A DNA stretch of 13,627 bases from an archaeon (GTDB lineage Archaea > Hydrothermarchaeota > Hydrothermarchaeia > JALTZZ01 > JALUTC01). Each line of letters starts with the position of its first letter. Position 1 is the first letter of the stretch. Shown here in pieces: positions 7,101-13,627 of this stretch. The stretch lies in contig JALTZH010000138.1 in NCBI GenBank assembly GCA_027051265.1, positions 1 through 13,627 of the forward strand. Direction: 5' to 3'. The notes beneath the pieces were generated by a model. It was not told where the DNA came from. It ran no database searches and saw only the letters and a program-made list of their open reading frames with translations. Made by a program: the position numbers and the translations under genes.

Positions 7101-7283
7101 TACTACTAGTATAACTTAAACTCTTTTCCTATTTAACCTTAGTGTGATATATAAAATCAATAAAAAAGATAAGAAATGCAAATATAAGAAGTATACTATA
7201 GTAAAGCTAGCTGGGAGTATGAGTTTTCATTCTTTAAAGCTTAAGATTTTTCTCATGCAATCATCAAAATACTTTCTTTTAAT
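7101..7283. promoter_or_regulatory. divergent hisB-copA spacer with short palindromes
   Basis: The 183-base spacer must hold both promoters. It contains TATATAAAA-like sequence near 7147-7155 and three small perfect palindromes: TACTATAGTA (7194-7203), AGCTAGCT (7205-7212) and CTTTAAAG (7232-7239). The last two lie at plausible operator/TATA distance for copA and could bind a copper-responsive regulator. No regulator gene is adjacent, and palindromes this short can arise by chance in AT-rich DNA. Confidence 0.3.
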
Positions 7284-9659
7284 ATGAAAGAATGTAGAAT
7301 AAAAATCATAGGGATGCATTGCGTTGCTTGTGAATCAACTATAAAAAATAAACTCTTATCTCTTAACGGTGTTAAAGATGTTAACGTTTCTCTCGCCTTA
7401 GAAGAAGCAAAAATTTTATATGATGAAAAGATTATTAATTTAAAAGATATTATAAAAGAGATACAAAAACTGGGTTACGATGTATACAAAGAAGAATTCT
7501 ATATAAAGTTAAGAAACTTCGATACAATAGATGATGAAAGAATAATTAAGGAAAAAATTTCGGGAGAGAAAGGAGTTATTGATGTCGAGACATTTCATGC
7601 TTTAAAATTAATAAAGGTAACTATAAATCCCAATGAAACTTCTTTAGATGAAATTATATCTAAACTAAAAGCAATGGGTTACGAGGTTCTTGAAATAAAA
7701 AGAGAATTAGAGGAAGAAGTTGAAAAGAAAGTTTATCTTAAAGAAATAAACTTCTACAAAACAAGGTTTTTAATTTCCTTCGTTTGTTTAATACCAATTG
7801 CAATACTGTCTTATACAAAATTATATATAGCATATAAGGAAATAATACTTTTTATATTAACATCTATAATAATGTTTTTTTCCGCTTCTAGACTTATTAA
7901 ATCGGCAATCATTTCGTTCAGAAATTTATCTCCGAATATGGATTCTCTTGTCATATTAGGTACAGGTACAGCATATATCTACAGCACTTTAGATTTGTTT
8001 TTACTTAAAACGGGAAACATTTTTTTCGAAGCATCTGCATTCGTAATCACAATAATATTACTAGGTAGATATATAGAGAGCAGATTAAGAGTAAAAACGT
8101 TTGATGCAATTAGAGAACTAAGTAAATTGATACCAAAAAACGTAAGAGTTTTGGAAAATAACAAGGAAAAGATTAAAAGATTCAACGAAGTTAAAATTCG
8201 AGATATTGTTTTAGTTAAAGAGGGAGAGACAATTCCAGTAGATGGTATTATATTGGATGGATATGGAGAAGTGGATGAATCTACAATAACTGGTGAATCA
8301 AAACCTGTAGTTAAGAAAAAGAGAGATCCTGTAATCTCCGGTACAATTGTGAGAAGTGGTTTTCTAAAAATCGTAGCTACAAGAGTTGGAAAGGATACAA
8401 CATTATCCCAAATGATAAAGTATGTGAAAGAATCAAGCATAAAAAAACCTAGTGTTCAGAAATATATTGACAAGATAGTTGGTAAATTCACATGGATCGT
8501 CATAATGGTTGCAACTCTAACGTTTTTCATATGGAAATTTTTAATTGGTATAGAGACATATAAGGCTGTTCTCTTCACATCAGCTGTTCTCGTAATTTCA
8601 TGTCCCTGCGCTTTAGGTCTTGCTTCTCCTTTGGTTTATTTGGTAGCTATAAACAAATCGTTAAGAAATGGTATACTCGTTAGAAATCCTGAAGTCTTTG
8701 AATTGATTAGACAGATAGGATATGCGTTCTTTGATAAAACCGGAACAATCACGCATGGAAGACAAGAGATCAGCATAATTAAAACCTATGGGCAACGTGA
8801 GGAAGATGTGTTGAGATATGCAGCAATAGCTGAATCAAGAAGCAACCATACAATAGCAAGAGTTATAGTTGAAGAAGCAAAGAAAAGGAATTTATACAAT
8901 GGTGAGGAACCAAAATTCTTCGAAACATTTCTTGGAATGGGTGTCTATGCAAAATACAACGGACATGAAATTCTTGTAGGAAATGAAAAGTTGATGAAAA
9001 TGTTTGACATCGATACATCTTTTATAGTAAATGATCTTAAAGAAATAAGAAAAAAAGGTGTAACGGTTATTTTAATCTCAATTGATGGAAAGATCTCCGG
9101 GATAATAGGTTTAACCGATAAGATAAGAAATGATATCAAAGATATTGTAAAATTTCTCAAGGATAAAAATATCAAACTTATAATTTTATCGGGAGATAAT
9201 GAAATTATTGTAAAGAAAGTTGCTGAAGAACTTGGTTTTAATGAATTTTATGCAGAAGTTTCACCAGAAGATAAAGCTAAAATCATAGAAAGATATCAGG
9301 ATAAGGCAAAGGTTATGATGGTTGGTGATGGTATAAATGATTCACCAGCACTAATAAAAGCAGATGTTGGAATAGCAGTCTCGAAAGCTACTGATGTAGC
9401 AAAAGCTTCTGGAGATATCATATTACTAAAGGACGATTTAAAATTGATAAGAAGTTTCTTCAAATTATCTGAGAAAACTTTAAGAAAAATAAAGTTCAAC
9501 ATATTTTACGCATTTCTATATAATACATTACTTATACCAATAGCTGCTGGAGCGTTATATCCAACAATTTTTATAAGACCAGAAATTGCCGGAACCGCAA
9601 TGGCGTTATCTTCGATTAGTGTTACAATTAATAGTTTATTACTAAAATTCGAACGATAA
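7284..9659 (+). CDS. copA: Cu+-exporting P1B-type ATPase
   Basis: 791 residues, normal for CopA. Domains: a heavy-metal-binding domain with GMHCVAC (1-70), a second HMA-like domain without the Cys pair (72-140), a transmembrane core of eight predicted helices, and A, P and N domains. Motifs: TGES 336-339, Cys440-Pro-Cys442 in the metal-path helix, phosphorylated Asp484 in DKTGT, GDGINDSP 681-688, and the Cu+-selective Tyr746-Asn747 and Met773-x2-Ser-Ser 776-777 in the last two helices. This combination marks Cu+/Ag+ export rather than Cu2+ or Zn2+. Odd point: the nucleotide-binding SEHP motif reads Ser-Asn-His522-Thr523, so Pro is Thr (ACA, one base from CCA). ATG 7284 places the HMA domain exactly at the N-terminus. 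Confidence 0.96.
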   Translation: MKECRIKIIGMHCVACESTIKNKLLSLNGVKDVNVSLALEEAKILYDEKIINLKDIIKEIQKLGYDVYKEEFYIKLRNFDTIDDERIIKEKISGEKGVIDVETFHALKLIKVTINPNETSLDEIISKLKAMGYEVLEIKRELEEEVEKKVYLKEINFYKTRFLISFVCLIPIAILSYTKLYIAYKEIILFILTSIIMFFSASRLIKSAIISFRNLSPNMDSLVILGTGTAYIYSTLDLFLLKTGNIFFEASAFVITIILLGRYIESRLRVKTFDAIRELSKLIPKNVRVLENNKEKIKRFNEVKIRDIVLVKEGETIPVDGIILDGYGEVDESTITGESKPVVKKKRDPVISGTIVRSGFLKIVATRVGKDTTLSQMIKYVKESSIKKPSVQKYIDKIVGKFTWIVIMVATLTFFIWKFLIGIETYKAVLFTSAVLVISCPCALGLASPLVYLVAINKSLRNGILVRNPEVFELIRQIGYAFFDKTGTITHGRQEISIIKTYGQREEDVLRYAAIAESRSNHTIARVIVEEAKKRNLYNGEEPKFFETFLGMGVYAKYNGHEILVGNEKLMKMFDIDTSFIVNDLKEIRKKGVTVILISIDGKISGIIGLTDKIRNDIKDIVKFLKDKNIKLIILSGDNEIIVKKVAEELGFNEFYAEVSPEDKAKIIERYQDKAKVMMVGDGINDSPALIKADVGIAVSKATDVAKASGDIILLKDDLKLIRSFFKLSEKTLRKIKFNIFYAFLYNTLLIPIAAGALYPTIFIRPEIAGTAMALSSISVTINSLLLKFER

Positions 9660-9677
9660 TTATGAATTGATGATTCC

Positions 9678-10796
9678 TCATAAGTCAAGATTTGTTAAAC
9701 CAATACTTTTCGCATATCTTATTGCCTCTAAATATTCGCTTTTGGTTAATCTTCTATTTATATCCTTATATTTATAAGCTTTGAACTCAGGTCTATATTG
9801 TTCCATTATGTTGACACGGACATCGTTTCCAAGATTTTTTTTAATCCAGTTAAGAATAGGCTTCGTACAACAATCGAGGTGATTTGGCATCACGAGATGT
9901 CTTATCAATAACTCAGCCTGTTTCTTTGCAATCAAATGATTTCTAGAGACAATTTCAAAATAATTCTTAACGTTTGATAATCTTTCCGCACATTTATCGT
10001 TTCCATACTTAAAATCTGCTAAATATACATCAACACAACCATCAAGCAATTTCATTGTTTTTATACTCATATACATATTGGAGTTCCATACAATAGGAAT
10101 GTTTACGTTTAATGCTATAAGCATATCCATTATTGTGTGAAGATTTGGTGTCGGTTCTCCACCAACAAGATTTATATTCCTCGATTCCTCTTGGAGTTTT
10201 CTCCTTGTAGCTATTTCAGCAATGGTTTTTCCATCTATTGCTATACCTTTCTCAAACTGACGTGAAATCGTCCAGTTTTGACAAAAAACACAGTAAAAGT
10301 TACATCCAATAAAAAAGAAGGTATGGCTTGGTACCAAACATCCTTCTTCACCAAGATGAATGAATTCCGAACTAAGTCTTGAAATTGCATCCAGATTACA
10401 GAAACCTTTTTGTTTTTTTAATCTATCAACTTTACATCTTCTCTCACAAAATTCACACGATTTTAGCATCTTATATGCGAGGAAACGCTTTAACTTAAGC
10501 AAGTTTTTTTCTTTGAAATCCAATTCCTTTATGGTTACGTTTTGTTTATCTATTCTTTCCAATTCATCTCTAAACTTCTTTATCATATGATCGTGATATT
10601 TCCACAATTCTTCCTCATCTTCCTCTTCGTTAAAATCAACCTCTATCGTTTTTAATATAAGAAATTTAGCAAGTTTCTTTTCTGAGACTATATCAACATA
10701 TCTACCCAAAGCTTTTTTAACACCTTCATCCTCCAACGCTACTAAAGCATCAGGTCTATATAAGTACCACATAACGATTGAAAAAATTTTTAACAT
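9678..10796 (-). CDS. radical SAM protein, PflX-like (COG1313 group)
   Basis: 372 residues. The radical-SAM cluster motif is C165-x3-C169-x2-C172 in GCNFYCVFCQNW, and the CQNW ending is characteristic of pyruvate formate-lyase-activating-enzyme relatives. SAM-binding GGEPTP is at 212-217. Before it lies a second Cys set, Cys114-x2-Cys117-x3-Cys121-x11-Cys133 (CEFCERRC...GFC), matching the extra motif of the PflX/COG1313 family. The first 100 residues are charged and helical. The substrate is unknown; by family it may install a glycyl radical or act on a small molecule, but no glycyl radical enzyme is nearby. It converges on copA with 18 bases between stops. ATG 10772 (Met9) is an alternative start. 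Confidence 0.9.
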   Translation of the reverse strand: MLKIFSIVMWYLYRPDALVALEDEGVKKALGRYVDIVSEKKLAKFLILKTIEVDFNEEEDEEELWKYHDHMIKKFRDELERIDKQNVTIKELDFKEKNLLKLKRFLAYKMLKSCEFCERRCKVDRLKKQKGFCNLDAISRLSSEFIHLGEEGCLVPSHTFFFIGCNFYCVFCQNWTISRQFEKGIAIDGKTIAEIATRRKLQEESRNINLVGGEPTPNLHTIMDMLIALNVNIPIVWNSNMYMSIKTMKLLDGCVDVYLADFKYGNDKCAERLSNVKNYFEIVSRNHLIAKKQAELLIRHLVMPNHLDCCTKPILNWIKKNLGNDVRVNIMEQYRPEFKAYKYKDINRRLTKSEYLEAIRYAKSIGLTNLDL

Positions 10797-10829
10797 CTAA
10801 AGTATCATAGCTAAATCTAGAACAAAAGG

Positions 10830-10852
10830 TTGTTAAAATGATCCTTTAACAA
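10830..10852. promoter_or_regulatory. inverted repeat, candidate operator upstream of glyA
   Basis: TTGTTAAA (10830-10837) and TTTAACAA (10845-10852) form a perfect 8-base inverted repeat with a 7-base spacer, just upstream of the glyA TATA box and about 34 bases before the start of the divergent radical SAM gene. Its size and position fit the binding site of a dimeric regulator. Confidence 0.4.
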
Positions 10853-10862
10853 AGCAATTAAC

Positions 10863-10868
10863 TTTAAA
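10863..10868 (+). promoter_or_regulatory. TATA box of glyA
   Basis: TTTAAA within ACTTTAAATTATT, centred about 32 bases before ATG 10898; transcription would begin a few bases before the start codon. Confidence 0.5.
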
Positions 10869-10897
10869 TTATTTTTAACATTTTATTTTAATTTTTC

Positions 10898-12184
10898 ATG
10901 TATTTTGAAATTGTAAAAAAGATTAGAAATATATTAAAGGAGCACCATAAGTTCTATGATGAATCCTTACCTATGATAGCAAGTGAAAACGTTTCATCTG
11001 CTTTGGTACGTGAGATTGTTGCAAGTGATTTCCAGCATAGATATGCTGAGGGAGATATAGGTAACAGATTTTATCAAGGATGTAAATATGTTGATGAGGT
11101 TGAAAGCATCGTAGTCGATCTTTCTAAGAAATTGTTCAACTGTAGTTTCGTAGAATATAGACCAATTTCTGGAACAATTGCTAATCTCGCTGCATATGCA
11201 TCGATTGCCAAAAGAAACGATGGTATAATCTCTCTATCGGTTAAAGATGGTGGTCATATAAGTCATACGGAGATTTCTGCTGCTGGAATACTTGGGCTTA
11301 GGTTTTACTACTTTGAATTTGATCAGAATAGAATGAATATCGATGTTGATAAAAGTATAAAGAAGATAAGAAGAACAAAACCTAGAATAATAAATTTAGG
11401 TGCAAGTCTCTTTCTATTTCCACATCCAGTCAAAGAAATGAGAGAGATAGCTGAGGAAATAGATGCTATCGTAGTATACGATGCTTCACACGTCTTAGGA
11501 TTGATTGCTGGGAAACAGTTTCAAGATCCAATTAGAGAAGGAGCACATATAGTTACGAGTTCTCATCACAAAACATTTCCTGGACCTCAGGGAGGGTTAA
11601 TATTGACAAATGACGAAGAGCTCTACAAAAAATTTAAGAACAAAACCTTTCCCGGATTGGTTAGTAATCATCATCTACATCATAAAGCTGCTCTAGCTAT
11701 AGCGTTGCTTGAGATGCTTGAATTCGGTGAGAAATATGCAAAACAGATAATAATCAACGCAAAGACTCTAGCAGAAGAATTATACAACTATGGATTTAAT
11801 GTTCTATGTGCAGATTATGGATTTACGGAATCTCATCAAATAGTAATAGATGTGTCAAAATTAGGAGGAGGGGATAAGATTGCAAAAAAACTTGAACGTG
11901 CTAATATAATAGTGAACAAAAATCTATTGCCATGGGATGATTTGAAAAACGTTCAAAATCCATCAGGTATAAGAATTGGTGTTCAAGAATTAACGAGAAT
12001 TGGTATGAAGGAAAATGAAATGAAGATTATTGCAACGTTTTTCAAAAGATTACTCATTGATGGTGAGAGTGAATCTAAGATTAGAGAAGAAGTGATTAAC
12101 TTGAGAAAAAATTTTAAATATATAGAGTATAGTTTTGTTAAAAATCCCGCATATAAATATTACGAGTTCGAGGTAATAGAATGA
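10898..12184 (+). CDS. glyA: serine hydroxymethyltransferase, archaeal type
   Basis: 428 residues, the usual archaeal length. This PLP enzyme interconverts serine and glycine, passing the one-carbon unit to a pterin carrier (tetrahydromethanopterin or a relative in many archaea). Seen: LPMIASENVSS near residues 24-34, RYAEGDIGNRFYQGCKYVDEVE at 48-69, a PISGTIANLAA PLP-phosphate loop, Asp195-x2-His198 (VVYDASHVLGL), and Schiff-base Lys225 in SSHHKTFPGPQGG. Most family members have T(T/S)THK there; the second His in place of Thr is slightly unusual. A TATA box at 10863 supports the start. Its stop overlaps the next gene's start as ATGA, so glycine/serine interconversion is coupled to the downstream phosphatase, which may produce serine. 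Confidence 0.96.
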   Translation: MYFEIVKKIRNILKEHHKFYDESLPMIASENVSSALVREIVASDFQHRYAEGDIGNRFYQGCKYVDEVESIVVDLSKKLFNCSFVEYRPISGTIANLAAYASIAKRNDGIISLSVKDGGHISHTEISAAGILGLRFYYFEFDQNRMNIDVDKSIKKIRRTKPRIINLGASLFLFPHPVKEMREIAEEIDAIVVYDASHVLGLIAGKQFQDPIREGAHIVTSSHHKTFPGPQGGLILTNDEELYKKFKNKTFPGLVSNHHLHHKAALAIALLEMLEFGEKYAKQIIINAKTLAEELYNYGFNVLCADYGFTESHQIVIDVSKLGGGDKIAKKLERANIIVNKNLLPWDDLKNVQNPSGIRIGVQELTRIGMKENEMKIIATFFKRLLIDGESESKIREEVINLRKNFKYIEYSFVKNPAYKYYEFEVIE

Positions 12185-13627
12185 AGCTAGTTGTATTTGA
12201 TCTCGATGGTACATTAATCGATTGTGAAATAATAGACGAGCTTGCAAAATATACAAAGAATTACGAAAAAGTTAAAGAAATCACGGAAAAAGCAATGAAA
12301 GGTGAAATGGATTTAAAGGAAGCGATGTATAAGAGAATAGAATTGATAAGGGGTGTTCCATATGAGAAAGTCATTGAACTTGCTAACAACTTACCTTTGA
12401 TGAAAGGAGCAAGAGAAGTCGTTAAAACTTTAAAGGACAACGGTTTTATAACTTGTATAATAACGGGGAGCTTTGATATATTTGCAAATAAAATCAAAGA
12501 AGAACTAGGTATTGACTACGTATTTGCAAACGGATTAATGTTTAAAAACGATGTAATCGATGGTTTTTATGGTGAGATAATAGATGATAAATCGAAACTC
12601 ATGGTATTACAGAAGTTACTTGAAAAATTAAACCTCAAACTAAAAGATGTTGTGGTTGTTGGAGATGGAGCAAACGATATAAGTATAATGGAAAGAGCAG
12701 GATTAAGTATATCATTCAATGGAAAAGGAGATGTAAACCTGGTTGCAGATGTTATAATAAGAGAGAAAGATTTAACTAAAATTCTTAACTACATATTTAG
12801 GAGGATTGATGAAGACTCTCTCATAAAAGAAAGGGATCGGTTGGATAACGAGCTAAAAGAATTAAGAAAAAACATTTTAAGTAAGAAAAAAATACTTAAA
12901 CAATTGGATGATGAGTGGAAGAGATTAATAAATCAAATAAGAAGTGTTAACAGAAGAGCAAACGAACTTCGAGAGAGAAGAAGAGAATTGAGAAAGGAAT
13001 TGAAACGATTACAAAACAGAGAAATTAGATTGGAAAACGAGATACATGAGTTGGAAAGCAGATACAACGAATTAAAACCTAGACTAACTGGAAACGTTAG
13101 GAAGTTGCAAAGAGCAATTTCAGCATTGGAATGGAAATTACAAACAAGTGTAATGTCTCTAAGAAGAGAAAGTGAGCTTGTTTCGAAGATTGAAAACCTT
13201 AGAAAAAAACTCGAACCATATAAAGAGTTGTTAGAGATTGAGAACAATCTAAAAAAGAAGAGAACTCAGATAGAAAAAGTTAAAGGAAAAATTGAAGAAG
13301 TTAACAAAGAAATAGAGACCGTAACAAAAGAACTCGAAGAGTCAATATCTAAGATAAGAGAAATAGAAAAAAAAGTGGAAGAAATAAACAAGGAGAAAAT
13401 TAAAATATTAAACGAACTAGAAAACTTAAATAAAGAGTATGAGGAAAAGAAAGATAAGCTTGAAAGTATAAAGAAGGAACTAGATGCCTATAAATCAAGC
13501 TACGAAGAAAGAATTAAAAAGAGAAAAGAGAGAAGGGAAAAAGTCTTAGCTAAAAGGTTGTACAAGAGATTTCTATCTGGAGAAAAATTAGGTAGCGATG
13601 AAATATTACTCCTTAGAAGATATAATT
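12181..13627 (+). CDS. SerB-like HAD phosphatase fused to a COG1340-type coiled coil (3' end outside window)
   Basis: 482 residues are seen with no stop. Residues 1-205 are a HAD-IB phosphatase resembling phosphoserine phosphatase: Asp7-x-Asp9 in FDLDGTL, Thr95 in IITGSFD, Lys137/139 in the DDKSK loop, and GDGANDISIM at 161-170. Residues 211 to about 460 are almost pure charged heptads. They include LEWKLQTSVMSLRRESELV at about 316-335, which matches the signature I remember from the archaeal coiled-coil family COG1340. Near the window end a non-coil segment, FLSGEKLGSDEILLL, resembles that family's C-terminus. ATG 12181 overlaps the glyA stop. The pairing with serine hydroxymethyltransferase supports phosphoserine as substrate; the coil may mediate assembly or bind ribosomes or RNA (inference). 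The frame was checked codon by codon. Confidence 0.9.
   Translation, partial: MKLVVFDLDGTLIDCEIIDELAKYTKNYEKVKEITEKAMKGEMDLKEAMYKRIELIRGVPYEKVIELANNLPLMKGAREVVKTLKDNGFITCIITGSFDIFANKIKEELGIDYVFANGLMFKNDVIDGFYGEIIDDKSKLMVLQKLLEKLNLKLKDVVVVGDGANDISIMERAGLSISFNGKGDVNLVADVIIREKDLTKILNYIFRRIDEDSLIKERDRLDNELKELRKNILSKKKILKQLDDEWKRLINQIRSVNRRANELRERRRELRKELKRLQNREIRLENEIHELESRYNELKPRLTGNVRKLQRAISALEWKLQTSVMSLRRESELVSKIENLRKKLEPYKELLEIENNLKKKRTQIEKVKGKIEEVNKEIETVTKELEESISKIREIEKKVEEINKEKIKILNELENLNKEYEEKKDKLESIKKELDAYKSSYEERIKKRKERREKVLAKRLYKRFLSGEKLGSDEILLLRRYN

Noticed and set aside
9660-9677. terminator between copA and the convergent radical SAM gene
   Set aside because: Eighteen bases with no hairpin or clear T run; nothing to support a call.
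12933-13247. - strand 104-residue Ser/Leu/Phe-rich frame
   Set aside because: It is antisense to the continuous coiled-coil frame of the phosphatase fusion.

Overview
The window is AT-rich DNA from an archaeon, most likely a thermophilic member of the TACK/Thermoproteota side. Pointers are several genes with a TATA-like box about 27-32 bases before the start codon and no clear Shine-Dalgarno sequence, an archaeal-length serine hydroxymethyltransferase, an archaeal coiled-coil protein of the COG1340 type, a HEPN/nucleotidyltransferase pair, and a TnpB-only IS200/IS605 element. The exact lineage cannot be fixed from this sequence.

Layout. 1-711 is the C-terminal part of an acetyl-CoA-synthetase-type ligase. 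712-1298 holds no intact recognised gene, only a small hydrophobic reading frame and what look like gene remains. 1299-2347 is a pair of small + strand genes: a conserved protein of unknown function ending in a Cys cluster, then a Cys-rich zinc-ribbon protein. A solo ECF/CbiO-type ABC ATPase runs toward them on the - strand (2333-3112).

3113-6480 is an accessory island. It contains three decayed copies or fragments of coiled-coil, membrane-anchored proteins (3143-3406 on -; 4500-4830 and 4831-4986 on +), a HEPN-MNT gene pair (3543-4255), several strong hairpins, and a TnpB insertion sequence (5017-6464). Its tnpB is broken by a frameshift, a stop codon and a lost zinc-finger Cys. A 70-base repeat occurs intact at 3343-3412. 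The second copy (4962-5016 plus 6465-6479) is split by the TnpB element exactly after TTGAC. The window therefore contains both the filled site and a related empty site, which fixes the element ends to the base.

After the island come housekeeping genes: hisB (-, 6528-7100, TTG start), a Cu+-exporting P1B ATPase copA (+, 7284-9659), a PflX-like radical SAM protein (-, 9678-10796), glyA (+, 10898-12184), and a gene overlapping glyA by ATGA that runs off the window. That last gene joins a SerB-like HAD phosphatase domain to a long COG1340-type coiled coil. glyA and the phosphatase fusion form a likely serine/glycine operon. hisB and copA are divergently transcribed from a 183-base spacer containing short palindromes.
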